From the NCBI RefSeq assembly GCF_027942865.1, contig NC_134521.1, positions 1,564,501 to 1,628,500 of the forward strand: a stretch of 64,000 bases of DNA, given 5' to 3'. The notes under the pieces are model-generated. The model worked only from the letters and a program-made list of their open reading frames with translations, was not told where the DNA came from and searched no databases. This DNA comes from Odontesthes bonariensis. Its lineage: Eukaryota; Chordata; Actinopteri; Atheriniformes; Atherinopsidae. This document shows positions 9,635 to 20,403 of this stretch, in pieces (position 1 is the stretch's first letter; each line of letters begins with the position of its first letter). The translations under genes and the position numbers were made by a program.

Positions 9635-9673
9635 TTATCCTTAAGGCCTCAGTATGCTTCTCTGTTGCTATCC
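9605..9673. repeat. Head-to-head transposon ends forming a 30-bp inverted repeat
   Basis: Arms 9605-9634 and 9644-9673 match at 28 of 30 positions, around the centre ttatcctta. Each arm is the terminal sequence of the element family seen at 50925-51327 and is bounded by a TTA triplet. Two copies therefore lie in opposite orientation, almost touching. Confidence 0.75.
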
Positions 9674-10185
9674 GTTAATCCGACTCTGTGGTTACTAAAC
9701 CTTTCGAAGTTCTCTGTCGGGATGTCAGATACCCAAGGCAATTCACCTTACGATCAGTAGGTGTCGCTACATTAGATGACCCAATCTCACTATCGTGAAA
9801 GTGGTTGATTGATTGTTCACCTTCCGGCTCCGTTCCACTCCTCACAGCGAACGATGGCGACCGAGAGAGAGAGAAAGACTGTTGTTGGAGTTGGAGCTTG
9901 TTGATGTTGAAATGCAAATAATTTTGACCACATGTTGACCGGCACACAGTAAACTCTTTCAAAGATGGCGGTGTTGTTGTTCTGAGAGGAAGGAGCTAAA
10001 CCGGAAAAGTGATTCTGGAAATGATGTTGTTAGCCGACCAATCACAACCCTTGCGGTCTTCGCGAGTCTCCGTCGCCTCAACGGATGGATAGGAATTTTG
10101 GCCGACACACGCAAGCGACGGAGAGGGTCTCCGGGAGGGTCTCCGTCGACTGAGAGGGCTCTCCGTAGACGACCATAAATCAGGC
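9644..10185 (-). mobile_element. Non-autonomous DNA transposon (Harbinger-like), copy 1
   Basis: In reverse complement this matches 50925-51327 over most of its length: ggatacccaaggcaattcacc, cggctccgttccactcc, tttctctctctcggtcgcc and gctaacaacatcatttcc are shared in order. The outer end beyond 10090 has GC-rich ctccgtcg repeats. TTA at the terminus suggests the 3-bp target duplication of PIF/Harbinger, but no transposase is encoded, so the superfamily is tentative. Confidence 0.55.
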
Positions 10186-12820
10186 TTAAGTCCGGTTGAG
10201 GAGGAAACAGGTTCAGTAAAGAAACCCAGACATCTCTCTGCCTACCGACACTGAAGGATCCCGAAGTGTTCTCAGGCCATATATCACATGTGATATAATC
10301 CCTGAAGTGAGGCAGGATGTGCCCAAAAAACCAAAGTAAGGCGACCAGAAGGCATCTTAACCCGAACCACCTTAACTGACCCCTTTCAATGTGGAGGAGC
10401 AGTGGCTCAACTCTGAGCTCCAGAGCTTCCAGATGGCCGAGTTCCATACACTATTACTCTAAAACTAAGCTCAGCCACCCTTCAAAGGAAAAACCATTTC
10501 AAAACCATGGAACAAAGATGGAGCAATAAACTGAAAGCTTTGCCTTATAGCTCAGCTCTCTCTTCACCAAAATTGACCGGAAAACCGCCATCATTACTTC
10601 TGACGAAGCCCCAATCCGTCTGTCCATCTAACTCTAACTCACCATCTCCGAGAACAAGATCCAGAGATACTTCAACTCCACCACATGGGGCAGGGACTCA
10701 TCCAAAAACAAAGAAAGCATTCCACCTTTTTTTCTGGTTGAGAACCATGGCCTTGGATTTGGAGGAGCTGACTTTCATTCATTGTTTTACACTCAGCTGT
10801 GAACCACTCCGTGGCACACTGAAGGTCTTAGCTTGAAGAAGCGATTCTCGCACCATCCATAGAATCCCTTGGGGAACATGGTTGTAAGCCTTTTCCAAGT
10901 CAACAAAACATATGTTGACTGGAAGGTCATACTCTGATGATCCACTCAGTAACTTTGCAAGGGTAAATAACTGGTCCACTCTTCCACGATCTGGGTGAAA
11001 CCACATTGTTCTTCCTGAATCTGAAGTTCAACAATCAGTCTGACATTAGTTTTCAACACTCTGGAGTAAACTTTCCCTGGGAGGCTGAGTATTGTGATCC
11101 CCTGTAGTTGTAACACATGCATTTTTTTTCTTTTCTTAAAAATGGGAATCATCACCCCGGTCTCCCACTCTACTGGCGTTGTCCCAGACTTCCACGTGAC
11201 ATTGAAGAGGTGCATCAGCCAGGACAGTCCCATTAAGTCCAGAATTGTAGGCATCCCAGGGCAAATCTCGTCAATTCCCGGCCCTTTAAAGTTGGGAACA
11301 ACAACAATTCTAAACCCAGGTCAAGCCCAACCTGGGATGAACCCTGCTTCCCCTTCTGAGTTGCTGAATGGTTTGCTCAAAACATCCTTGATGCCAACCG
11401 AAATTCCTTCTCCATGGCCTCACTGAGCCAATCTGGAAATGTTAGTTGCTTCAGGTGACCGTGGAACACCTAAAGCTGAAGTCCCCAATCTTCAGCTTGA
11501 TGGCTTCTCTCACACCCCGCGTCCACCAGCAGGCCTCCTGTTACCGCCACGACAGGCACCGACAATCTTCAGGCCATAGTTCTTGGAAGCTGCATCCGCA
11601 ACGGAGGTCCTTAACATGGTCCATTTAGATTGCATGTTCCCAACCTCCCCCCGTATGTGAGAAATATTCCCTCAGAGGTGCGGGTTAAAGACCTTGCGGA
11701 CAGGGTCCTCCACCAGACGTTCTCAGTTCACCCTCACTACTCGTTTGGGTTAACCAGATCTGTCCGGCAGTCTCACCTACCAACAAGTCCAAATCACCAG
11801 CTGGTGGTTATCAGTCGACAGCTCTGCCCCTCTCTTCACCCAAGTGTCCAAGACATACAACCACAGGTCTGATGACACAACTAAAAAGTTGATCATCGAC
11901 CTTTGGCCAAAGGTGGCCTGATACCAGGTACACACATGGACCAACTTATGCTCAACCATATGCTCAAAAATGGTGTTTGTAACAGACAATTCATGACTAG
12001 CACAGAAGTCCAAAAACAAAACACCACTTGGTTTCAGATCAGGGAAGCCATTCCTCCCAATCACACCTGTTGAGATTACTTCATTATTGCCATTATGGGC
12101 ATTGAAGTCTTCCAAAAGAACAAGGGAACTCCCAGGATGCCATATCCAAGAGAGTCCAAGCCAGGTAATCTGAGGTGTTGTGTGACGCATATACACAAAG
12201 AACAGTCAGAACCTTACATTCCCTATCTGTGACTTGCAGCCGCAGTTAGGCGAACTCCGACAGTATTCAAATAGACGCCCGACTTCTCTCTCCATGGGCA
12301 ACTCAAGAGTATGAGAGAGTACAGCTCTTCTCTAGGAGTTTGGTTCCAGAGCCAACCCTGTGCATGGAGCCCAAGTATATCTAATTGATACTGCTCCACT
12401 TCACACACCAGCTCAAGCTCTTTTCCCCCTTCTTGTTTCCCTGTTCCATGTCCCTAGAGTCATTTTGTGAGATCAGCACACCCAGCCCCCTGCTTTTGCC
12501 TGCCGGCCAGCACCTGACCAAGGCACCCGAATATGAACTTCCTCCCCTTGAGTGGTGAGCACATGGAGGTGGCTTCCTTTTTCTTCTTCAGAGCCCAAAT
12601 GAGCCCAAGGAGCCAAGAGCTCCGCCCCAAGGCCTGATTACAGGGGGTGCCAGGGATGCCCTTTTCTAGTTGAGGTGATGTGAGGTCTTAGTCTGACTCC
12701 TACCCTGAGACCAATTTGCCATGGGAGGTCCTACCAGAGGCGAACTCTGCGGATAACACAGCTCTTAGGATCATGGGGATACTCAAAGCCCTTTACCATG
12801 TTAAGGTGGCGATTCTACAG
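10186..12820 (-). mobile_element. Near full-length but decayed RTE (Rex3-related) LINE
   Basis: Read on the minus strand in order: a 5' UTR of RTE type (12640-12800, with taaggtggcgattc), endonuclease pieces (12223-12408; 11777-12196 with LVLLEDFNAHNG and FGQRSMINFLVVSSDL), RT pieces (10946-11254 with PIFKKRKK and ITILSLPGKVYSRVL; 10779-11006 with DRGRVDQLFTL and [13 protein letters not shown]), and the C-terminal region ending near 10190. The frame is broken many times. It shares domain order with 36618-39658 but is much more diverged, so it is an older copy or another subfamily. Confidence 0.85.
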
Positions 12821-13420
12821 AGGGATACATAAAACCAACAAATATTAAAATAAAACGTATCAGACATTTCTAAAGGCTTTTACAGGCTTTTTTTTTTAAG
12901 ATAAAAACAATGCCTAAACTCACGCAAAGACAGGGTTACGAGGGCTATGGTAGACCCAGATGATAGAACCATCGAAGGCAGCCAAAAGAGCAGGTTGGCT
13001 GACACAGGAGAATGACCTAGGATGACCAGACATGTTCAGCCAGAACTTTCTCTTCACTACCATCCATCCAGCTGGAGGTGAGCCGCTAGCTATCTTCATC
13101 TGCCTGTGGCCTGGTTGACCCTGGACAAGCGCAGGCCAGCTTATCTTGGGACTGGACCTGTTGGGACCTAAGCAGACTCTTCAATGTTAACTGACTCCAG
13201 GACAAACAGGATGTCTGAAGACTCCAAGGACAAGACAATACTCCAGGACAGGAACTGGCAGGTGGTCTGCAAACCTCAGCTCCACTTACAAGACCAATTT
13301 TTAAAAAATGGTTAAAAGGGGCACGCAGAAGCCCACAGGGCTTTTTCAGGGGTACCTTGGACCTATTCAGAGACATGTCATCAAGTAATTTCCAGGAATT
13401 CCAGAAAGCACATTGTTCAA
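12821..13420. other. Spacer, no gene recognised
   Basis: Only short unconvincing ORFs occur, including one of 171 codons on the minus strand (13086-13601) with random-looking composition that runs into the duplicated module. No repeat family was recognised. Confidence 0.4.
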
Positions 13421-14260
13421 AGACATTGGATCCAGAATAATATTTTTTTTCAGAAAACAAACCAGAATTTGTAAGTGGAAAAAGATGTCCTAGAAACAGA
13501 GCGAAGATATATTCTTTGAACTGAATTTTGACTACATTGCTTTTATGAAAAGAATTTACATTTTTTATTATCAAATATTGATTTGAGAAATGTTTGAACA
13601 TCTTGGTAACCCTTTATGATCGAGCAAGGTACAGGTACTTGATATTGCTATTATTAAGAAGTTTAATTCGATTGATTTTTATAAAGTTGACCTCACTAAT
13701 GTCCACACCAGAATGCAACAATAAAGCTTTCTTCGCCATTAGCCTCGGAGAGTTTATAAGACTTCATATGGTACACAGAAGGCCTCTGAAAAAAACAAAA
13801 CAAAAAGAGGCGCGCGATGACGTTAAGGTTTGGAGGGGGGGGGCTAGGACCGGTAGTCACATGAAAGGTACCCTGGTCTCCACGCATACGTAAAGATCAA
13901 GTCTGTTGAGCCATCAGAGCAGGCCACTGTGAGTGTGGTCATCCAGCGGATAGCAGAGTCAAGAATTTGTTTGACTGCATGGACAGCATCTGGCAATCAA
14001 GGCATAATACCCTGCACGATCTTAGGCAAAAGCTTACCGTATAGTATTGCGAAATTTGTTCCAGGTGCGTACTGAAGCACCTGGATGGATGTAGGGTTGC
14101 CATAAGCCTGGGTACTAATGTCTGTTGTGCTCTGCTGCACAGTCAGTGTCCCACTGAGTGGCTGAGATCTTGGCTGCATGATCAGGAATCTAAGCAAGCA
14201 AGTTTTACCCCCTGATGTGTGGTGTCAAAGTTTTATACTATTGTTTTTGCTGGGCATTTG
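13421..14260. repeat. Duplicated upstream module of OR2
   Basis: Bases 13421-13760 match 30290-30387 plus 32004-32235, and 13880-14040 match 32330-32480 and 47873-48010. At 13530-13537 the sequence gactacat occurs once, where the OR3 module has a 1.6-kb hAT flanked by two copies of gactacat; this is the preserved empty site. The module thus belongs to the unit that duplicated with the OR2, OR3 and OR5 branch. Confidence 0.75.
13850..14197 (-). pseudogene. Decayed coding-like segment upstream of OR2, unknown family
   Basis: The minus strand from 14197 reads MQPRSQPLSGTLTVQQS, then NPTSIQVLQYAPGTNFAILY and GKLLPKIVQGIMP to a stop at 13997-13999. In the same frame after that stop it reads LPDAVHAVKQILDSAIRWM and DLIFTYAWRPGYLSCDY. 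Diverged counterparts occur before OR3 (LTFTYAWRPGYFSCDY, 32290-32450) and OR5. The composition is protein-like and the frame is partly kept between copies. The protein family was not recognised; it may be an old gene or transposon fragment carried by the duplication. Confidence 0.35.
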
Positions 14261-14852
14261 TTTAACATCAATGAGCTCCACATGCACACTTGATTATGTA
14301 TAAAGAAGAAAAATTAATTTCTGGTTTTGATGTCCTATCAATACAGCGATGATTGCAACAACACTTTGGGTGACAGGATGTTTCTAGTTTTGGCTAACTT
14401 ATCATTTGAATAAAGTGTGTGAGCCATACTGGTAAATTCAAGTCCATTTTCATGTCTTCTGTAAAGAGTCATTGATTACAGTTAAGCAAAATTGCCTAAA
14501 TAGTTAACAGTGGATCTTGTACAGATTAAAAAACTTAACTGCCAAAGCATAGGATGTGTTGAACCACCTGAAAGGGGGTGTTGCTGGGGTTGCGTGTTTG
14601 TTTGTTTTTGGTAATAATGCATATTTATACCATGAGAATCTTAAATACAATAAAATGTCATCATTTTGATATATACACGGTATATCAATATGTAAAAAGT
14701 GGGGGATCAGAAACACAAATTTGCAATTGGGGTGCAGTTGCTCCATTGCTCCATTGCTAAGGTGCCTATACCTGCATTGACCAATTCATTGGCCTTGTCA
14801 GCACTTTCAAAACTAGCTGGCCTTACCAGCTCTTTCAACACTACTGACAAGG
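14261..14852. other. Spacer upstream of OR2
   Basis: AT-rich sequence with short ORFs and no recognised gene or element. Confidence 0.4.
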
Positions 14853-15076
14853 GTATTGAAAGGGTCTCATCTTGTACAGCACTTTTCAGTCGAGTTGACC
14901 ACTCAAAGCCACATGCACCCATTCACTCACACAGGCTACAGATTGATACACAGGTGGATGTATTGCAGCATAGTGTGTTGATCACCATGGACACTTTGAA
15001 CAGGGAATCTGGGAGTTGAACCTCCAAACTTCTGATTGGCAGACGACTGCTCTTCCTCCTGAGCTATGGCTGCCCC
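14853..15076 (-). mobile_element. tRNA-derived SINE in the OR2 promoter flank
   Basis: On the minus strand the head is tRNA-like: an A box in CCATAGCTCAGGAGG (near 15055-15070) and a B box GGTTCAACTCC near 15014-15024. The body ends in a LINE-like tail (aaaagtgctgtacaaga). Orthologous copies sit at the same distance before OR3 (32519-32740) and OR5 (48057-48278). OR1 and OR4 lack it at the corresponding place. Direct repeats of about 8 bp (caagtgatg and caaggatg) flank the OR3 and OR5 copies. Confidence 0.8.
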
Positions 15077-15178
15077 AAGGATGTCATCAGAAGTGTGTGT
15101 GGAGAAAGAACAGATATAGTATGTGAGGGAAGAGTAAATCAAGCAGACCAGCTCTGTCCTCTAAAATGTGCAAAAGAG

Positions 15179-15291
15179 GTATGTTGGTAGGTTTGACTTA
15201 ACAAAACTTAACAAACTCTGCTCTGAAGATGAAATGCTGTTGTTGCTGAATTTTTTTTTCTTCCTATGTTGTTCTTGTGTTTTAATTTCAG
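15179..15291 (+). other. 5' UTR intron of OR2
   Basis: Donor aagag/GTATGT at 15179 and acceptor TTTCAG ending at 15291, with a poly-T tract between (15251-15261). The layout is the same as in OR1. Confidence 0.65.
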
Positions 15292-15312
15292 ATGAACTTA
15301 ATGTTTCTTTAA
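15292..15312 (+). promoter_or_regulatory. Six-codon upstream ORF of OR2 (MNLMFL)
   Basis: Starts at the splice junction and ends TAA at 15310-15312, one base before the receptor ATG at 15314. The stop codon changed from TAG in OR1 to TAA, with length and position kept. Confidence 0.55.
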
Positions 15313-15313
15313 T

Positions 15314-16291
15314 ATGTCCTTCATTAATCAAACTCAGACCAACACCACTTCTGAGTTCCAGCGTCAGAGGCTACTGTTCATTGTGTTACTTACAACTATA
15401 ACAACATTACCATGCTGTGTGTTTCTCTTCATTAATGGGACCATGTTGTTCACTTTGAGGAGTAAACCGGTATTTCGGGAGACCTCTCGTTTTATTCTTC
15501 TGCATACCCTTCTTTTTGCAGACACTGTGCAGTTGGCACACAGTCAGACATTGTTTTTACTGTCAGCCTTGGGAGTAAAAATGCTGTATCCAGTGTGTGC
15601 TGCTCTAACAGTACTGTATAATATTCCACATGGTGTCTCTTTTCTCACACTGGTGTTGATGTGTCTGGAGAGATATGTAGCTGTGTGCTATCCACTACGG
15701 CACGCTGCCATCATCACCACTAGAAACACAGGTGTAGCTATTTGTGTGCTTTGGACCTTTAGTTCACTAAGTTGTCTTATTCAACTAAGCCTGGTGTTAA
15801 ATGTTAGCTTTGAAGACATGAAGCGTATGCAAATGACAGACTATTGTGGCAAAGAAAGTGTGTTTATTGATCCAAGATCTAATCTTTATGACAAAGCATC
15901 CACTTATTTTCTGTTTGCATTAGCAGGTGTCACCGTCACTTTCTCCTATTTTGGTATCATTGTAGCAGCCAGGTCGGCTTCCACAGACAAAGCTTCAGCC
16001 AAGAAGGCCCGTAAAACACTGCTGCTGCATCTGTTGCAGCTGGGCCTCAGTATGTCCTCCACTGTACACAGCACATTGATCATAGTTGTGTCCACAAATC
16101 TAGACAGGGTCATAGTTGCGAACATCCAGGTCCTTGTTTATCTTTGTCTCATTATCCTTCCCAAATGTTTGAGTTCCCTCATCTATGGTCTCAGAGACCA
16201 GACTATCACACCTGTCCTCATGCTCAATCTCAGTTGTCGGTGCAGAAGCTTATCTGTGATCTCTGTGGTCCAAACGAGTGCTAAAATCTGA
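15314..16291 (+). CDS. or131-2-like: Odorant receptor 131-2-like (OR2)
   Basis: 325 residues, intact, single exon. Same domain plan as OR1: N-terminal NQT and NTT glycosylation sites, ERY at the end of TM3, SASTDKASAKKARKTLLLHL leading from the third inner loop into TM6, and PKCLSSLIYGLRD at TM7. An R in KKARKTL replaces the L of the other copies. The C-tail ends RSLSVISVVQTSAKI, shared with OR3 and OR5 and probably the ancestral tail. The poly(A) signal AATAAA is at about 16435-16440. It sits in unit D2 and is preceded by a SINE, an intron and a uORF. Confidence 0.93.
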   Translation: MSFINQTQTNTTSEFQRQRLLFIVLLTTITTLPCCVFLFINGTMLFTLRSKPVFRETSRFILLHTLLFADTVQLAHSQTLFLLSALGVKMLYPVCAALTVLYNIPHGVSFLTLVLMCLERYVAVCYPLRHAAIITTRNTGVAICVLWTFSSLSCLIQLSLVLNVSFEDMKRMQMTDYCGKESVFIDPRSNLYDKASTYFLFALAGVTVTFSYFGIIVAARSASTDKASAKKARKTLLLHLLQLGLSMSSTVHSTLIIVVSTNLDRVIVANIQVLVYLCLIILPKCLSSLIYGLRDQTITPVLMLNLSCRCRSLSVISVVQTSAKI

Positions 16292-17563
16292 CGATTTTCC
16301 ACTAAATTACTGTGAATTTGTTATTTAACAAATATTACGTCCATCTTACTCACAAAGAAAGGTTTTAAATCTAACTGTGGAAAACTCAAATGTGCAGATT
16401 TTATTCATGATGTGTGAATACTGAAATATACTCAAATAAATCTGTCATTCAAAACAATACTTGCTCCTCCTGTACTCTGTATTGTTGTGAAACACCACTT
16501 AAAATAAGTGAACCTTAATCTCATACCTGCAACATTAATCAGAAACATGTTGGGAAATATATGTATTTTTGTAATTTGGTTGAACTGACGTGTATGATTA
16601 TGTCACAAATATGCAGCTCATTATTGTCTCTACATTATGTTTCTGTAAATTATTTTAAGTGCACTGAACTCTGAACTGTCAGCTTCACTGTTTATAGAAA
16701 TATAAAGTTAAAGATAATTAAACTTTTTAAACTACATCTAAGATGTACATATACACTGTAATACAAACATATAAACATGGGAGTATAGAAAAGAATTTAT
16801 GTAATTTCCAACTGGTTACAGTTTTGTTGCTGTACAGATAATATCTAAACTGCACTAAGAGAGAAGGGTTCAATAATAAACTGAGAAGCATGATTTAAAA
16901 TGGGAGCATATTTCTGATTAATATCATTAAAGAAAGGTGCTATCTGTGCCTTCTAATATGTGACAAGTAGAACAGATTTCATAGTGATCATGAAGTGCAG
17001 GCCTTTAAAGTTCATATTTGGGGGACAACAAGGGAGAGAACCTGCTGTTTAAAGACTTAAACTTCTAAAATTGAGTAAGATTTAAGTAAGAGCTTGAGAA
17101 TAAATCAAAATGAGAGATTTTTTCCTTATTTCTAGCTAAAAATAAGTTTGATAGTTCAAATGAAAACCATGGATTTAACCTGTTCTGTATTCTAATCTTT
17201 TCTAAGGGTGCCTGCTTGGTCAAAACATAGATTCATTGGGCACTTCAACATTTGGAATTCCTGATGCAAGATGAAGACCACTATCATAAATGTAAATTTC
17301 AAAGATTAGTTCACTGAAATTACGCATCTTTCTTTTGATCACAATTTCTGGGGAGGTTCTCTTTAGCTCTGTATTTATGATACATGCAATCGGAAAGTTA
17401 TCTCCGATTCTTAGCTTAAAGACTCAAGTTGCTGTGATTTCATCAATCTTGAGAAGAGTAAGTCAAAAGAGATTGATCGGGGGGGATTCGTTAAACTACA
17501 ATGGTACTGTCATTAATTGAGAATAGATGAGAACAGGTGAACTTTCCACAAGATATAGTGTTT

Positions 17564-18042
17564 TGAAAGTCTTCATACCTCTTGAAATTTTCCACATTTT
17601 GTCACATAACAGCCACAAACTTGAATGCTTTTTGTTGGGATTCTATGTGATAGACCAAAACAAAGTAGTACATTATTGTGAAGTGGAAGAAAAACATATT
17701 TATAGAAAAATGAATGTATTCGGCCCCTCTGAAATAATACATTGTCGTACCACCTTTAGCTGCAATTACAGGTACAAGTCTTTTGGGGTATGTCTCCACC
17801 AGCTTTGCACATCCTGAGACTGAAATTTTTGCCCATTCTTCTGAGCAAAAAAGCTCTAGTTCAGTCAAATTGGATGGAAAGGGTCAATGAACAGCAATTT
17901 TCTAGTCTTGCCACATATTCTCAATAGAATTTAGGTCTGGACTTTGACTGGGCCATTCTAACACATGAATATGCTTTGATCTAAACCATTCTATTGTAGC
18001 TCTGGCTGTATGTTTAGGGTTGTTGTCCTGCTAGAAGATCAA
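17564..18042 (-). mobile_element. Truncated Tc1/mariner element
   Basis: The minus strand encodes the end of a Tc1-type transposase: LTELELF-like MTELELFCSEEWAKISVSG, then CAKLVETYPKRLVPVIAAKG (17700-17868). Upstream nucleotide sequence (17925-18035) corresponds to the [20 protein letters not shown] and [14 protein letters not shown] region with the last catalytic acid. The N-terminal DNA-binding part is missing. It lies inside the D2-specific insertion. The other terminal repeat was not found, so the copy is dead. Confidence 0.85.
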
Positions 18043-19547
18043 GCCCATCAAAATCGACCTCAGCCATATGGCTACCTTTAAATGAATATCAGTATACACA
18101 CTGCATGGATGTGGTGCAACAGACTAAAGTTATTAATAATGGCTGAAAAAATGCTGACATTCCAGCCACAAAACTACCGAGATACAACCACCGGACCTTC
18201 AAGGAGTTGAACTTTACACCTAAACATAAATAAACAGTGTAATTCTTTTCTCTGTCTTTTCATGTAAAAACATCCATATGTTAAATTGATATGTTTCCTT
18301 TAATATATTTAATATTCCATGTCTTTTAAATATATTGCAAAAAAAATGGATACAGTACCAGAGACTAAGGCCACATTCACATTACAGGTACCAATACTAA
18401 ATTTTTTGCTAAGATCCTGATTTTTTTGTGTGGTTACTGTAATTATAATTTAAATGCTACCGCCATCAGACTCCAGTGTAAACAGTCTACTGCCCTGAAC
18501 TGACCTGCAAACGCAGAATAAGACGTAACGTCACACACAGCATCCTGCACTTCAGGAATTAAATATGGACACCACACGTCAATGTGTGTGTATCAGTTCT
18601 GAAGTGTTGCAATCAGAGCCGACAAAATTATGACCAAGTAATAAAGGGAAGAAATAGCAGAAATTTTAGTGATGTGTGATGGTGTCTGCCATGCTAATGA
18701 GGTGTCTGATACACAAGACAAGTGGAGAAGGGCCTTTTTGTGGGTTCACCGAGTACATATCCGCTGGGCGCGTACGGGCCTCGGAGTGCACGTGTTTCAA
18801 CTAGAGATAACATATAGTCAAATAAGGAGATTTGGAGGAAAAATACATTCCAAAGTTATGTAGTACATGGACATTCTCTCTTGGCTAGATGCCTGGAGAA
18901 AAGACCTTGAGCATCTCCCATAAAAATAAGATTCCCCCCTGAAAAAAAAATCAGAGAGGCTTCCATTCGCACCAATTGAGATACTCTCTCTCCAGATTTG
19001 ATGCATCTTTTCTGTAAATTCGAGACGGACCTGATGACTGCAATAAAGGTTTCTATGTTCGACTAAGTCCGTTCTAAGTCAGTTCTTCATCACTCATCTC
19101 CACATCGGCTTGGCGACCATCCCTCTTATTTACAACACTAATTTTCTCCATTGGTTCCATTTGGTCTTGCTGCGTCTGCTTACTGTGGTGCAGAATTGTG
19201 ACGTCCGTTTCACTTCAGCGGTGTAAAAGTTGGATGAAATGCGAATAAGCGTTCAGACTGAGGTCGCTTTGGAAAACATCAGATATCCAATTTAGGACCA
19301 CATATGAAAGTGGGAGGATCTGATGTGATAAAATCTGTGCCGATATAAGAAAATCAGATATGGGCCACAAATGAGCAAATAAAGTGGGATTTGGGTCATT
19401 TTTGTCTGCAGAGTGAAGGTAGGTAAATAGTCTTCGAGAGTTTGGAAGTGGCAGTGTTGTTTTGATGTCTGCTGCTGTTAGTAACATCCATTTAGATTGG
19501 CATAACCACTGACCTAATCTTAGCTGTTCAGGGTAACAAGATTGTAC
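18043..19547. mobile_element. Probable non-autonomous DNA transposon(s) in the D2 insertion
   Basis: Bases 18370-18420 (ggccacattcacattacag) and 19390-19425 (gatttgggtcatttttgtctg, then cagagtgaa) resemble the ends of teleost MITEs of the 'aaagtgacccaaatc' type. Terminal pairing is weak and no target duplication could be fixed. No transposase was recognised. The segment is absent from D1, so it is a post-duplication insertion. Confidence 0.35.
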
Positions 19548-20403
19548 TCATTGCACTTGACCTTGCATACATTTTCTCTGACATTTTCATATTTGACACT
19601 TTGGGATTACACTTGAGCTCGATGATATTATAAGCTATAGGGTGCTTTGTCTTAAACTGTGTTGCAGATATTCAATAAAAGAACACTGATGTTTTCCATG
19701 TAACCCAGACAGGAAATGGGATTTTACAGAGTAAGTTAGGGTATCCTGCTCTGAATGATGATGAATCATCTTCATTAACATGAAAACAACACCAGTAACA
19801 GTAAAGTTGTTTTCAGGTGCCTACATCCATACTTGTTCAAACAACTTGCTCTTCTTCTGACTTGTCTCCACAGAGGTTCACTTCATCTAATAAACACCCA
19901 TGGGGGTATTTAATCATCTCAGTGTTTACTGGAAATACTTAATTAGTGAGATTCTGAATATTTAATGCATCTAAATGACATCTCAGAAGACTGGGTCATG
20001 TGTGTGTTTTCGTTCTGGAACACATCAGAGTGTTTTACCAAACTGAATAACAATATTTCCATGACAATACTATCACACTTCATCATTAGAAAGTTAAGTG
20101 GAACTCAACTTTTCACTTATGACTTTGTTTAGTTTTACTTAGGATTAGGGCCTAATTTAAATCAGATATTGTTTTCACTGGCTATAGGTGCACTCTTTTT
20201 GACCCCGTAGGGACAATTCTTGGAAAGAGCAGCTTAACAAGTGAGACGATCTTATAAGAAACATTATCTGAGTTTAGACCTTCAAGAGCTCAGTAAACGA
20301 CTGAAGTTTTCTCCATCTACTTTGATCTTGTTTGTGTTTATAAAACTTTCTCTCAGACTCCAGAGATAAACCTCTAACTTCTCCATTAAGATTTCAGAAA
20401 TCA

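Larger units (their letters stand above)
15077..20403 (+). repeat. Duplicated receptor unit D2 (OR2 plus 3' flank)
   Basis: The partner of 3190-9153, in the same orientation. The shared sequence covers promoter, 5' intron, receptor and 3' flank to about 17510, and again from 19548 to 20403. The gap between holds the D2-specific insertion with a Tc1 fragment. Confidence 0.8.

Noticed and set aside
13086-13601. A 171-codon minus-strand ORF
   Set aside because: No recognisable domain and random-looking composition; it also crosses into the duplicated module.
17602-17868. An independent small gene on the minus strand
   Set aside because: It is the C-terminal end of a truncated Tc1 transposase.
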